This document shows positions 1 through 7,474 of a stretch of DNA of 10,070 bases, piece after piece. Both the position numbers and the translations under genes were made by a program. The stretch is from an uncultured Clostridia bacterium. Its GTDB lineage: Bacteria; Bacillota_A; Clostridia; Christensenellales; Aristaeellaceae. The DNA is taken from the NCBI GenBank assembly GCA_947165745.1, contig CAMVBO010000028.1, positions 1 through 10,070 on the forward strand. The letters are read 5' to 3'. The notes under the pieces are model-generated. The model was not told the origin of the DNA. It saw only the letters and a program-made list of their open reading frames with translations, and ran no database searches. The first letter of the stretch is position 1. The number at the start of each line of letters is the position of its first letter.

Positions 1-1
1 G

Positions 2-541
2 CCTTGCGTGGCGCCCCTGGAGCGCCTGGTGCGCAACGGCGACAACCCGGAGTCCCTGCGGGCTACGGCGCTGGCCATCCTACGGGACATCGGCGATCCC
101 GGAACCAATGAACTGTACATCGACCTGACCTGTCGCGGCGACATGGGCGACGACATCAGCGAAATGGCGGCGGACGCCCTGTCCGAGGACGACGGCTCCA
201 TCGTGAACACCCTGATGGAGCGCTATGAGGGCTCCACGGAGTTCGGCCAGATGCGCATACTGGACATATGCGCCAACTTCCCCGGCGACGACCGCGTGTA
301 CGATCGACTGATCGATAAGCTGCGCAATCGGCCAGAGGAACGGGCGGTTTATGCTTCGCTGCTCGGAAAGCTGGGCGACGCCCGCGCCGTGGATGAGTTG
401 AAGAAGTACCTGACGCTGCAGGACATCGGCTACATCGAATATCTGGAGCTGCGCAACGCGGTGGAGGCCCTGGGCGGTGATGCCGGCGAGGAGCGCACTT
501 TCTATGGCGATCCGGACTTTGAGGCCATGCGGAACATGTAA
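2..541 (+). CDS. HEAT-repeat-like protein, 3' part (5' truncated by window edge)
   Basis: The reading frame is open from base 2 to a TAA at 539-541, so the true start lies outside the window. The GTG at position 8 is only an internal candidate. The protein is made of short helical segments with HEAT/armadillo-like spacing. Examples are 'SLRATALAILRDIGDP' near the left end, 'RAVYASLLGKLGDARAVDEL' in the middle and 'YLELRNAVEALGG' near the C-terminus. The Leu-Gly-Asp-x-Arg-Ala-Val pattern is typical of HEAT/PBS-lyase repeats. Such proteins are usually scaffolds; no enzyme motif or membrane segment is visible, and the partner is unknown. It is probably co-transcribed with the zinc-ribbon/TPR gene 41 bases downstream, since no U-tracted terminator lies between them. 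The fold assignment is an inference from pattern and composition. An alternative is a general alpha-solenoid of another subclass. Confidence 0.75.
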   Translation, partial: PCVAPLERLVRNGDNPESLRATALAILRDIGDPGTNELYIDLTCRGDMGDDISEMAADALSEDDGSIVNTLMERYEGSTEFGQMRILDICANFPGDDRVYDRLIDKLRNRPEERAVYASLLGKLGDARAVDELKKYLTLQDIGYIEYLELRNAVEALGGDAGEERTFYGDPDFEAMRNM

Positions 542-582
542 GCGCCGTTTTCGGCGATGCTCGATTTGAAGGAGGGAATCCA

Positions 583-1824
583 ATGTACTGCTCGCAATGC
601 GGGAAAAAAGTGAACGACACAATGCTGTTTTGCCCGTTCTGCGGCAAGGCCATCGTCATTCCGGATCAGGACGACGAGCCTGTGCCGAGCGCCATGGCGG
701 TGGATTCCGCCTCCAAGGAAGCCGCGCCTGAACCGGCGCCCGTAGAGGCAATTGCCGCAATTGAAGCGGTCGAGGAACCTGGCGCGGCCGAGGCGCAAGT
801 TGAGCGCGCCACAACCGCCGAGCCTGAGCCGGAACCGATGCCCGCGCATGCGGATGCGATGCCGGAGCCGGAAGCGCCCGCAAAGCCTGCCCGTGAGGTG
901 GGGGAAGCGGAGGCGGAGCTGTTGGACTGGGATCGCTCCCGCCGCCAGTACGCCTCTGGCGATGAGTGGGCCAATCCCGAAGACGATCGGGAGGATTTCG
1001 CGCCGCTGACCCTGGAAGAATCGTCCGAACAGGACAGGGACGAGAGCTGGCGGGAGGAGATCGCCCGTCGCAAGGAGGAGGCCGCGCCGGAGAAGAAGGC
1101 CCCCGAGATGCGGGACGAGGGCGAGCCTGTGCGTCTGGAGGGCACGGCCCCCAAGCTGGAGGCTGAGATCCAGAGCGCCAAGCCCCTGTCCGCAGGGCAC
1201 GATAAGGCCCACAAGAGCGCGAATACGCTTGTGCCGCCAAAGCAGATGAACCCCAACGATATCTTCATGGATGGCGGCGATGACGCGTTTGACGAGTTTG
1301 GCGCGCCGGACAAGAAGGATTATGTGGAAGAGGGATTCGTCTTTGAGGACGCTGACGAGGGCAGCTTCTTCATGCGCCACATTCGCGGCATCGTGGGCCT
1401 GGCGCTGCTCGTGATCCTGCTTTTGATGTTCGTCATATTCGCCTTCTCGAAACCGGGTCAGCAGAGCCTGGCCAAGATCAACCTGGCCTGGAACAAGGAC
1501 ACCTATACGGAACTCGGCGTCAAGAGCTTCAACGACGGCCAATACGCCCAGGCGGCGACATATTATGAACGGGCGCTGCAGCGCGACCCGCAGAATTACG
1601 ACTATGCTTCCTCGGCGGTCATGGCCTATGAGAAGGCCGGTAACAAGGAAAAGGAAGCCGAGATGCTCAAGCGCTGCATTGAGATTCGCCCTGACGCGCT
1701 CGAACCTTATTTCTACCTGTTGCAGCTCTATCCCAGCGCCGCCCAGCGTCCCTGGGAAATCACGCAGCTGCTCAAGCAGGGGTTTGAACGCACCGGCGAT
1801 GTCCGGCTGAACGTGACGGGCTGA
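583..1824 (+). CDS. Zinc-ribbon / single-span membrane / TPR protein
   Basis: Start ATG 583 has a strong Shine-Dalgarno AAGGAGGG at 569-576. The 413 residues show four parts. (1) A zinc ribbon with paired CxxC motifs, Cys3/Cys6 and Cys17/Cys20, each followed by Gly, at the very N-terminus. (2) A long low-complexity acidic linker rich in Glu, Ala and Pro, about residues 30-265. (3) One hydrophobic span, about residues 270-289, preceded by 'MRHIRG'. (4) A C-terminal helical region, about 305-385, with TPR character, for example 'SFNDGQYAQAATYYERALQR' then 'KEAEMLKRCIEIRPDALEP'. Basic residues before the span suggest that the zinc ribbon and linker are cytoplasmic and the TPRs are outside; this is an inference. 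Zinc-ribbon plus membrane-span proteins are common in Clostridia and mostly uncharacterised. The domain reading is firm, but no specific function is recognised. dus begins 4 bases after its stop, which suggests coupling. Confidence 0.85.
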   Translation: MYCSQCGKKVNDTMLFCPFCGKAIVIPDQDDEPVPSAMAVDSASKEAAPEPAPVEAIAAIEAVEEPGAAEAQVERATTAEPEPEPMPAHADAMPEPEAPAKPAREVGEAEAELLDWDRSRRQYASGDEWANPEDDREDFAPLTLEESSEQDRDESWREEIARRKEEAAPEKKAPEMRDEGEPVRLEGTAPKLEAEIQSAKPLSAGHDKAHKSANTLVPPKQMNPNDIFMDGGDDAFDEFGAPDKKDYVEEGFVFEDADEGSFFMRHIRGIVGLALLVILLLMFVIFAFSKPGQQSLAKINLAWNKDTYTELGVKSFNDGQYAQAATYYERALQRDPQNYDYASSAVMAYEKAGNKEKEAEMLKRCIEIRPDALEPYFYLLQLYPSAAQRPWEITQLLKQGFERTGDVRLNVTG

Positions 1825-1828
1825 GAAC

Positions 1829-2848
1829 ATGTCAGAACCCAAATTCCTGCTGGCGCCCATGGACGGCATGACCCGGGCGTCCTTCAGACTGATCTGCTTT
1901 GAATATGGCGCGGACGGCGCGACCACGGAGATGATACAATCCCTGGCGCTGGGCCGCGCCAAAAAACGTCTGAGCGACACCTTTGCCGAGACGATGGTGC
2001 GCTATCCCGGAGAGGGGCCTCTGGCGGCGCAGCTGATCGGCTGCGTGCCGGCGATGATGGCGGAATCCGCCAGGCGGCTCACGGCCATGGAGCGCTTTGA
2101 CGCCATCGACATCAACATGGGTTGTCCCGCCCGCAAGGTAGTGGGCAGCGGCAACGGCTCGGCGCTCTTGAGAACGCCGAAGCAGGCCATCGAGGTGATG
2201 GAGGCCGTTCGCGCGGCGACGTCCCTGCCGGTACAGCTCAAACTGCGCCTTGGTTGGGACGAGGACAGCGTCACCGCGCCGGAGCTGGTTCGCGCCGCCG
2301 AGGCGCTCGGCTTTTCCGGTGTCACGCTGCACGGGCGCACCCGCATGCAAATGTACAAGGGGCCGGTGAACGCGGAGGCGATCCGAGAGATCGCCCGTTC
2401 CGTGTCGATACCCCTTTTTGCCAACGGCGGCGTGACCTGCGCCCGCGACGCGCTGGACTTCCTTCAAAATACAGGCGCGGCTGGCGTGGCCATCGGCCGC
2501 GCAGCCCTCAAACAGCCCTGGATATTCGACGACATCCGAAGGCTGCGACGGGGCGAGGCCGTGCCGGAGCGGCTGGCTACGGAGCGCGTGGCGGTGCTCA
2601 AGCGGCTGGCAGCGCTGGCCTGCGGACACCGCCCGGAAAAAGTTGCCGTCAGCGAGATGCGCAAGTTCTGCGAGTGGCTGCTGCCGGGCTTCACCGGCGC
2701 GGAAGAGACACTTCAAAGCCTCAACGCGGTCATCACGCTGGACGGCTTCAACCGACTGATGGACGGCTGGCTGGAAAGCCTTGCGCGTTCGAACGACTTT
2801 CGCGTGCATCCGGAGCTTATGCCATCCCAGACGCTGGACACGGTATAA
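1829..2848 (+). CDS. dus: tRNA-dihydrouridine synthase (Dus family)
   Basis: Flavin-dependent enzyme that reduces specific uridines in tRNA D-loops to dihydrouridine using NAD(P)H and FMN. Family motifs occur in order along the TIM barrel. 'APMDGMT' (residues 9-15) is the FMN-binding start of the barrel. 'INMGCPARKV' carries the catalytic Cys99. 'KLRLGWDED' has Lys138 and Arg140. 'LHGRTRMQMYKG' has His168. 'FANGGV' (197-202) and 'GVAIGRAALKQPWIF' (from 219) are the phosphate-binding strands. The length of 339 is normal, with the C-terminal helical tRNA-binding domain present. The ATG lies 4 bases after the TPR gene stop and has only a weak purine stretch (CTGAGAAC) in front, so translation is probably coupled. 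The last bases, GTA TAA, coincide with the TATAAT of the first downstream repeat. The DusB-like subtype is likely, as it is the usual Firmicute form, but target position cannot be told from the sequence. Confidence 0.95.
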   Translation: MSEPKFLLAPMDGMTRASFRLICFEYGADGATTEMIQSLALGRAKKRLSDTFAETMVRYPGEGPLAAQLIGCVPAMMAESARRLTAMERFDAIDINMGCPARKVVGSGNGSALLRTPKQAIEVMEAVRAATSLPVQLKLRLGWDEDSVTAPELVRAAEALGFSGVTLHGRTRMQMYKGPVNAEAIREIARSVSIPLFANGGVTCARDALDFLQNTGAAGVAIGRAALKQPWIFDDIRRLRRGEAVPERLATERVAVLKRLAALACGHRPEKVAVSEMRKFCEWLLPGFTGAEETLQSLNAVITLDGFNRLMDGWLESLARSNDFRVHPELMPSQTLDTV

Positions 2849-2920
2849 TGATTAGGCAACCGGCCTGAAGGGCGGTTGGCCGGGTCGCCGGGCCCCGAAG
2901 GGCAGCACGGCGACAATCAT
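2842..2920. repeat. Structured repeat unit 1 (79 bp)
   Basis: The outer stem is ATGATT (2848-2853) with AATCAT (2915-2920). Hairpin A (2857-2878) pairs CAACC with GGTTG and GCC with GGC, with one bulged G. Hairpin B has GTCGCCG (2884-2890) perfectly paired with CGGCGAC (2908-2914), and an inner GCCC-CGAA-GGGC hairpin. The dus stop codon TAA (2846-2848) lies within its GGTATAATG. Confidence 0.85.
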
Positions 2921-2999
2921 GGTATAATGATTAGGCAACCGGCCCGAAGGGCGGTTGGCCGGGTCGGCGGCTGCCGAAGGCAATGACGGCGACAATCAT
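2921..2999. repeat. Structured repeat unit 2 (79 bp)
   Basis: Same outer stem: ATGATT (2927-2932) with AATCAT (2994-2999). Hairpin A is identical to unit 1 except for one loop base. The tip of hairpin B is recast as TGCC-GAA-GGCA (2972-2982). Here G2973:C2981 replaces the C2894:G2902 pair of unit 1. The lower stem of B carries a G:G mismatch where unit 1 has C:G. Confidence 0.85.
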
Positions 3000-3063
3000 G
3001 GTATAATGACTGGACAGCCGGCGTAAAGCGCGGTTGCCCGTGTCGGCAACATGCCGACAATCA
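3000..3063. repeat. Structured repeat unit 3 (shortened)
   Basis: It begins GGTATAATGACT and has hairpin A with stem bases GCG:CGC in place of GCC:GGC. Hairpin B is reduced to a perfect GTCGGCA-ACA-TGCCGAC (3041-3057). The outer stem is weaker (TGA...TCA). The unit ends directly at the A-tract of the following terminator. Confidence 0.75.
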
Positions 3064-3096
3064 AAAAAACAGCGGTTTGACAGCCGCTGCTTTTTT
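3063..3096. terminator. Bidirectional rho-independent terminator
   Basis: Stem CAGCGG (3070-3075) and CCGCTG (3084-3089) with an 8-base loop. It is flanked by seven A (3063-3069) and, after one C, six T (3091-3096). Read on the + strand it ends the dus transcript and its repeat array. Read on the - strand the stem is followed directly by seven T, an even better terminator for the large convergent gene. Confidence 0.88.
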
Positions 3097-3112
3097 GATA
3101 CAGTTGAATTAT

Positions 3113-3138
3113 GGGAGGCTGCCTGTCGGCAGCCTCCC
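3113..3138. other. Perfect 11-bp hairpin in convergent intergenic gap
   Basis: GGGAGGCTGCC (3113-3123) pairs perfectly with GGCAGCCTCCC (3128-3138) around a TGTC loop. It lies 33 bases beyond the stop of the large - strand gene. No T-run follows on either strand, so it is not a canonical intrinsic terminator. It could protect the 3' end of that mRNA or assist the terminator next to it. Confidence 0.7.
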
Positions 3139-3170
3139 TTGGCTTATATGCGTTTTCCAACGACATCCGA

Positions 3171-6100
3171 TCAGCCTTCCGGCGACGGGTTCACGTACGA
3201 CCAGGCGACGTCGCCCAGCAGTACGGCAAGGGTATCCACGTCAATGGAGGGATTGGAGGTGTTGATGGTCGTGAGGAACTGGCCGGAATTCGCGCTGACG
3301 TAATTCTGGAAACTCGCTACGGCATTGGCCGTGGCTTCATCCAGGGAGCCGAAGTTGTCAAAGCTCGTGGACAGCCAGCCCAAATCCAGCAGGCGCTGCT
3401 GAATGATGGTGATGCGATCGGATCCGGAGCCTCCGTTCACAGGGGAATTCCAGGTATAGCCCATGTACTCAACGCCATGGGGTTCCGGCTCGGGCTCGGG
3501 TTCGGGTTCCGGCTCGGATTCGGGCTCGGGTTCCGGCTCGGATTCGGGCTCGGGTTCCGGCTCGTATTCGGGTTCGGATTCGGGCTCGGGCTCGTATTCA
3601 GGTTCGGATTCAGGTTCCGGCTCCGGCTCATATTCGGGTTCGGATTCAGGTTCCGGCTCCGGCTCATATTCGGGTTCGGATTCAGGTTCGTCCTCGATCT
3701 GAGGCGCCTGCACCGTGAAGTGGGTGCTTGCGCTCATGCCGCTGTCGACCGAGCCGTTCACGGGCACCGCCGTGACGACGAGCGCGTACTCCTCGCCGAA
3801 GGCCACGTTCGAGATTGCCACGGGAGAGGTGACATCCTCGGTCTCGCAATAGCCCAGCGTGTTGTCCGCCATGTCGCGAATCTCAACGTGGTAATAGGCC
3901 ACGTCGCCGTCCGCGTACCAGCTCATCGGGATGATATCCCTGTTTCCATCGATGATGGCGACGCCGCTGTCGGTATAGCCGATGGTGTCAAGGCTGATGG
4001 TGGGAACGTCGACAGTACCAACCACTGGTATGGGCTCGGTTTCGGGCTCGGCCTCGGGTTCCGCTTCCGGTTCCGTCTCTGCTTCGGGTTCGGATTCGGC
4101 CTTGGGCTCCGCTTCCGGCTCGGGCTCCGGCACGGTCTCGTCGGCGGTCTCCAGCGCAAACATGGCACTGGCGGTCTCGCCGCTGAACGCGTCGCCGCCC
4201 TCGGGGATCGCGACCACGTTGAGGGTGTAGACCACATCCGGCTGCATCACGGCGGTGTGAACATTCAGAGCGTCGGTGTCCTTGTCCACCACGGTGCTGG
4301 TCAGCAGCTGGTCGCCCTGATAGACGGCCACTTCATAGCTTTCCACATTGCCCTCAGCGGGGAAGCTCATGGTCAGCTGCTCGGCACTGCTGTCGATGAT
4401 GTTGACGTCGTCAACCACGTCCACCACAGGGGAGAATGAGAGCGCGGGGGCAGATACGGCGGCAGACTGCGCGTCATCGCTTTCGGGCGACTGACTGCTG
4501 CCGTCGGGGTTGCCTTCTTCGCCCTCGGGCAGCGCCTCGCCGGCGCCCTGCTGTCCCTCAGCTTCCTCCTCAGTGGGCATGGCTGTCGGGGTGGGCGACG
4601 GCTCCGGCTCAGGATCCGGATCCGGCAGTTCAACCACGGGCAGCGCGAACCGAAGGAACTTCACGCGGGCGTTGTCGATGGTGCCGTTGGTGGGGATGGC
4701 GTACACGTAGATCACGTACTCCTCGCCCTGGTTGAGGGCGCTGGAGTTGACGGTGGTCTGCTCTTCGGTGGTGTTTGCGCTCAGGAAGATTTCATCGCTC
4801 TCATCGCGGATCTCCCAGTAGTAGCTGGCCACGTCACCGTCCGCCGTCCAGTGGAAGACGATGGTGCCGGGCTGCAGGTAGCTGACGCCGTTCTCCACGC
4901 GGGCCACCGGCTCGACGCTGATCTCCGGATTGCCGACGGTGCCGATTGTCGGCTCGACGATCGTTTCGACGCGCTTGAAGGTGGCGGAGGCGCTGGTGAC
5001 GTGGCTGGCGTCGTTGTCCGCCGGGTAAGCCGTGATCTGAATGGTGTACATCAGGTCGTAGGGCAGGGTGGACACGGATACGCCGGTCTGGGTCAGCATG
5101 GTCTCCTGATCCAGTATGGAATTGTCGTTTTCATCGCTGATCTTCACATTGTAGTTGGCCACTTCGCCTTCCGCGAACCAGCTGAACGTGATGTAGCCAC
5201 TGGCGGAGCAGTCGTCGGTGATGATGTAGGTCTCTTCTTCCATGTGATCGTAGAAGTCCAGGGAGATCACGGGCTCGCCGATCACCGTCGGAGGCACGTA
5301 GATGGGCGCCTCAGGGTCGAACAGCAGCTGCTGGGTGCGCACGGTGGCCACGCCGGTGGGCTTCAGGCCGACCTTGCGCTGGAACAGCTCCACAGCTTCC
5401 TTGGTGGCTTTGCCGAAATAGCCGCCGATCTTGCCGCTGTAATAGCCCAGCTCCTTCAGGCGGCGCTGCAGGCGCTCCACGCGGCTGTTCTTGTCGCCGC
5501 GCCGCAGGGTGATGTAGCCGGGCGCCTCCGGGGCGTCATCGGCGAACAAGGCCTTGAGCACCGGCACGGTGGCGTGCCCGGTCTCCCGCAGGCCCGCCGT
5601 GCGCTGGAACACGCGCACCGCCGAGGTGGTTTCAGAGGTGTAGCGGCTGCCCACGTTGCTCTCCAGGTAGTACAGCTCGCGCAGCCGGTTGTTCAGCTCG
5701 CGCACGCGATAGCCGGTGTCGCCGGGGTAGAGGTCGATGAAGCTGGAGCAGCGGTTCGCGCGGTCAGAGTAGAGCAGCTTCAGGGTTTCGCGGTTCGCGC
5801 GGTCGTTCACGGACAGACCGTTTTCCTTCTGGAACAGCTGTACCGCCTTCTGGGTGCGGGGGCCGAAGATGCCGTCGGCGGCGTCGGCCAGATATCCCAG
5901 CTCGCGCAGGCGCTCCTGCAGGCGGGTCACGCGCAGGCCACGGTTGCCGCGGGCCAGCTCCTTGTAGGGATCATAGGCCTTCAGCGCGCCAGAGAGGATC
6001 GTGCGCTGCAGATCCGCGTTGGCCACGCCGTTTACGGGCAGGCCCAGGTCATCCTGCAGCAACTGGATGGCGTATTCGGTGCGGGGGCCGAAGATGCCGT

Positions 6101-7313
6101 CCACGTAGTAGTCATAGTAGCCCAGGTCGTACAGGGGCTGCTGGATGGCGCGCACAGCGTCGCCGCGGCTGCCCCGGGACAGCGTGGTATACTGCTCGAC
6201 GGGCTTCAGCTCGTCCCAGGCGTTGGCCTCGCCGGTGATGGGCAGCTTGTCGATCAGCTTGAGCACCGGGTTGGCCGCTTCCGTCGCGGTCTCAAACTCG
6301 ATGAAGGAGAAGTCCGGCTTGGCGCTCTTCTCTTCCAGCCTGGCGTATACGTTCAGCTGGCCGCTCATGCCCTCGATCTGCAGGCCGGTGGCGGTATAGC
6401 CGGCGGGGATGGCGTAGGACGAAAGATCGCTATAGCGCTTATAGATGGAAAGCGTCCCCTTCTTAACGTCCACGGTGTACACGGTGTTGTCCCTGCCCAG
6501 CATGAACAGCGCGTTCGCGCTGGCGGTCAGCTGGCTTTCAACGGGCACATCCGGCGTCAGCACCACGTCGGCGGACTGCGTCGTGGGATTGTACTCCATC
6601 AGGCGCATGGCGCTGCCGGCGTGTGACAGATAGTAGATGACGTTGTTCATCCGCGCGTAGGCCAGCACATCGCCGTCCAGGAACTCGGAGGCGTAATTGA
6701 AGCCGTTGCGGAAATAGAGATCGCCCGCGTCGGTCAGGTACACCTCATAGCCGTCCGTCAGGATGCCGTTGCGGGGCATGTCCGCGGCGTAGGGTTCAAA
6801 GGTGCCGGTCTCCTTAGCGTAGAGCAGGTTGCCCGCCTGATCCACCAGCTGCACCACCAGCCCCTCTGCGGACATGTAGAGGCGGTCGATGGGCTCCTGG
6901 GCGGTATAAGCCGTCGCAGCGGACTTGGTGTTCAAATCCAGCCGGGTCAGCTGGGTCCGGCTGGCGTTGTTCACGCAATAGGCCGTATCCTCGCTGGCGA
7001 GGATCGCCGTGTGGACATCCTCGGCCAGCAGGCTCTCCTGGAAGCCGGCCAGGTCGATCATGTAAAGGTCGTCCGACCCGCTCGCGGCGTTCGGGCTGAG
7101 GAACAGCACCCGATAGGCATCCGCCGAGACGATGCTGTCCGCCGAGGCCTTGTTGATGGCGTCGGGCTTTCCGGTGAGGAAGATGTGGCCGTCGCCGTCC
7201 ACATAGGCGGCGATTGCGCCGCTCCTGCCCACGGGGCCGGCTTCAGCAGAAGCGAAGCAGGCGCTCAACAGGCACAGAACGAGCGCGAGGAGCAGTACGC
7301 CGGGTTTTTTCAT
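3171..7313 (-). CDS. Large exported modular protein with peptidoglycan-binding and Ig/FN3-like domains
   Basis: 1380 residues; ATG at 7311-7313, with AGGAGG (7322-7327 on the complement) 8 bases ahead. Basic n-region and hydrophobic core (residues 1-18), then Leu-Ser-Ala-Cys19, which fits a lipobox; SPase I cleavage after ASA is the alternative. Residues about 30-370 are a beta-rich, propeller-like region of short strand repeats. Four peptidoglycan-binding_1 domains follow at about 375-440, 449-515, 524-590 and 599-665, with typical 'LRELGYL', '[16 protein letters not shown]' and '[15 protein letters not shown]' motifs; the third is the most degenerate. Four Ig/FN3-like domains start near 680, 797, 957 and 1103, each with a 'W(F/T/Y)A(E/D)G(E/D)VA'-type or similar strand. 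Pro/Glu-rich linkers join them. A Glu-Pro-Tyr/Ser tract (about 1207-1280) leads to a C-terminal PG-binding-like domain ('[11 protein letters not shown]', '[10 protein letters not shown]'). No hydrolase, NlpC/P60, sortase or S-layer motif is visible. Likely a non-catalytic wall or envelope structural protein; its role is unknown. Confidence 0.9.
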   Translation of the reverse strand: MKKPGVLLLALVLCLLSACFASAEAGPVGRSGAIAAYVDGDGHIFLTGKPDAINKASADSIVSADAYRVLFLSPNAASGSDDLYMIDLAGFQESLLAEDVHTAILASEDTAYCVNNASRTQLTRLDLNTKSAATAYTAQEPIDRLYMSAEGLVVQLVDQAGNLLYAKETGTFEPYAADMPRNGILTDGYEVYLTDAGDLYFRNGFNYASEFLDGDVLAYARMNNVIYYLSHAGSAMRLMEYNPTTQSADVVLTPDVPVESQLTASANALFMLGRDNTVYTVDVKKGTLSIYKRYSDLSSYAIPAGYTATGLQIEGMSGQLNVYARLEEKSAKPDFSFIEFETATEAANPVLKLIDKLPITGEANAWDELKPVEQYTTLSRGSRGDAVRAIQQPLYDLGYYDYYVDGIFGPRTEYAIQLLQDDLGLPVNGVANADLQRTILSGALKAYDPYKELARGNRGLRVTRLQERLRELGYLADAADGIFGPRTQKAVQLFQKENGLSVNDRANRETLKLLYSDRANRCSSFIDLYPGDTGYRVRELNNRLRELYYLESNVGSRYTSETTSAVRVFQRTAGLRETGHATVPVLKALFADDAPEAPGYITLRRGDKNSRVERLQRRLKELGYYSGKIGGYFGKATKEAVELFQRKVGLKPTGVATVRTQQLLFDPEAPIYVPPTVIGEPVISLDFYDHMEEETYIITDDCSASGYITFSWFAEGEVANYNVKISDENDNSILDQETMLTQTGVSVSTLPYDLMYTIQITAYPADNDASHVTSASATFKRVETIVEPTIGTVGNPEISVEPVARVENGVSYLQPGTIVFHWTADGDVASYYWEIRDESDEIFLSANTTEEQTTVNSSALNQGEEYVIYVYAIPTNGTIDNARVKFLRFALPVVELPDPDPEPEPSPTPTAMPTEEEAEGQQGAGEALPEGEEGNPDGSSQSPESDDAQSAAVSAPALSFSPVVDVVDDVNIIDSSAEQLTMSFPAEGNVESYEVAVYQGDQLLTSTVVDKDTDALNVHTAVMQPDVVYTLNVVAIPEGGDAFSGETASAMFALETADETVPEPEPEAEPKAESEPEAETEPEAEPEAEPETEPIPVVGTVDVPTISLDTIGYTDSGVAIIDGNRDIIPMSWYADGDVAYYHVEIRDMADNTLGYCETEDVTSPVAISNVAFGEEYALVVTAVPVNGSVDSGMSASTHFTVQAPQIEDEPESEPEYEPEPEPESEPEYEPEPEPESEPEYEPEPESEPEYEPEPEPESEPEPEPESEPEPEPEPEPEPHGVEYMGYTWNSPVNGGSGSDRITIIQQRLLDLGWLSTSFDNFGSLDEATANAVASFQNYVSANSGQFLTTINTSNPSIDVDTLAVLLGDVAWSYVNPSPEG
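3481..3699 (-). repeat. Glu-Pro coding low-complexity tandem repeat
   Basis: On the + strand this is a run of hexamers such as GGCTCG, GGTTCC, GGATTC and TATTCG. They encode Glu-Pro, Glu-Ser and Glu-Tyr dipeptides on the - strand. Toward the N-terminal side (about 3590-3699 in the window) a higher-order 36-bp unit is nearly exact, encoding a 12-residue Glu/Pro repeat with one Tyr and one Ser. Toward 3481 the units are irregular. Any gain or loss of hexamers would keep the frame. Confidence 0.85.
4032..4131 (-). repeat. Second Glu/Pro/Ala low-complexity linker
   Basis: A shorter hexamer-based tract encoding alternating Glu-Pro and Glu-Ala pairs with one Lys. It joins the third and fourth Ig/FN3-like domains of the large protein. 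It is less regular than the C-terminal tract, with no clear higher-order unit, so it is probably an older spacer. Confidence 0.7.
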
Positions 7314-7432
7314 AACAATACCCTCCTAGTTATTGGATGCTCTTTAGACGGACATCGCAGGAGCCGGGTTCCATGTTTTCCAAAGAAATGCTATGTCTCA
7401 TGTCGCCCGCCATGCGTCGTCATCCGATGCAC

Positions 7433-7460
7433 TCATACCTATTATATTCTGACATATTTG
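7433..7460 (+). promoter_or_regulatory. Weak candidate sigma-E promoter for spoIIIA operon
   Basis: TCATACC (7433-7439), 13 bases, then CATATTTG (7453-7460). This resembles the sigma-E pattern, with its ATA core at -35 and a -10 box beginning CATA. spoIIIA operons are known to be sigma-E controlled in the mother cell, so such a site is expected upstream. The match is partial in both boxes. An alternative -10-like CATAGGAT near 7542 lacks a good -35. Confidence 0.25.
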
Positions 7461-7474
7461 TGTCAAAATGTCAA
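7441..7474 (-). promoter_or_regulatory. Candidate vegetative promoter of the large - strand gene
   Basis: On the complement, TTGACA (7469-7474) is followed after 17 bases by CAGAAT (7446-7451), with TATAAT overlapping just beyond (7441-7446). A second TTGACA (7461-7466) is 14 bases from that TATAAT. The patch is AT-rich in a GC-rich window and leaves a leader of about 120 bases. The exact pairing of boxes is ambiguous. Confidence 0.45.
7450..7465. promoter_or_regulatory. Palindrome TGACA-N6-TGTCA, possible operator
   Basis: Inverted repeat TGACA (7450-7454) and TGTCA (7461-7465). A third half-site, TGTCA, lies at 7469-7473. It overlaps the candidate promoter of the divergent gene, where a dimeric repressor could bind. 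The half-sites also double as TTGACA boxes on the complement, so it may be a by-product of the promoter sequence. Confidence 0.3.

Larger units (their letters stand above)
2842..3063. repeat. Tandem array of three structured repeats
   Basis: Three head-to-tail units start at 2842, 2921 and 3000, each with GGTATAATGA. Units 1 and 2 are both 79 bp and nearly identical over their first 46 bases; unit 3 is shortened to about 64 bp and more diverged. Each unit contains hairpin A (CAACC...GGTTG type) and hairpin B (GTCG...CGAC type). In units 1 and 2 a perfect ATGATT/AATCAT pair encloses both, giving a three-way-junction fold. Some differences between copies keep base pairs. Examples are GCC:GGC in hairpin A of units 1-2 against GCG:CGC in unit 3, and C2888:G2910 of unit 1 against a G:C pair in unit 3. 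No open reading frame is shared. The array starts at the dus stop codon and ends at a terminator, so it would lie in the dus 3' UTR. It was not recognised as a known element; a REP/MITE-like intergenic repeat or a small structured RNA are the options. Confidence 0.85.

Noticed and set aside
542..561. Possible terminator between the HEAT-repeat gene and the zinc-ribbon gene
   Set aside because: CGCCG-TTTT-CGGCG (543-556) is a short hairpin with no T-run after it, and a strong ribosome site follows at once.
502..1980. 492-residue - strand ORF over the zinc-ribbon/TPR gene
   Set aside because: It opposes a gene with clear CxxC pairs, membrane span and TPRs, and spans into dus; no start signal.
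2842..3063. CRISPR array or integron attC sites
   Set aside because: The units are directly adjacent with no unique spacers, are long and internally folded, and no cas or integrase gene is present.
3463..3702. Gly-Ser repeat ORF of 79 residues
   Set aside because: Product of the hexamer repeat read on the wrong strand.
3111..4439. 442-residue + strand ORF opposite the large gene, rich in Gly-Phe repeats
   Set aside because: It is the antisense reading of the Glu-Pro repeats and Ig-like domains, starts inside the terminator hairpin, has no ribosome site, and its composition is explained by the coding strand.
4851..6626. 591-residue + strand ORF
   Set aside because: Antisense to the four clear peptidoglycan-binding domains; long stop-free antisense frames are expected in GC-rich genes.
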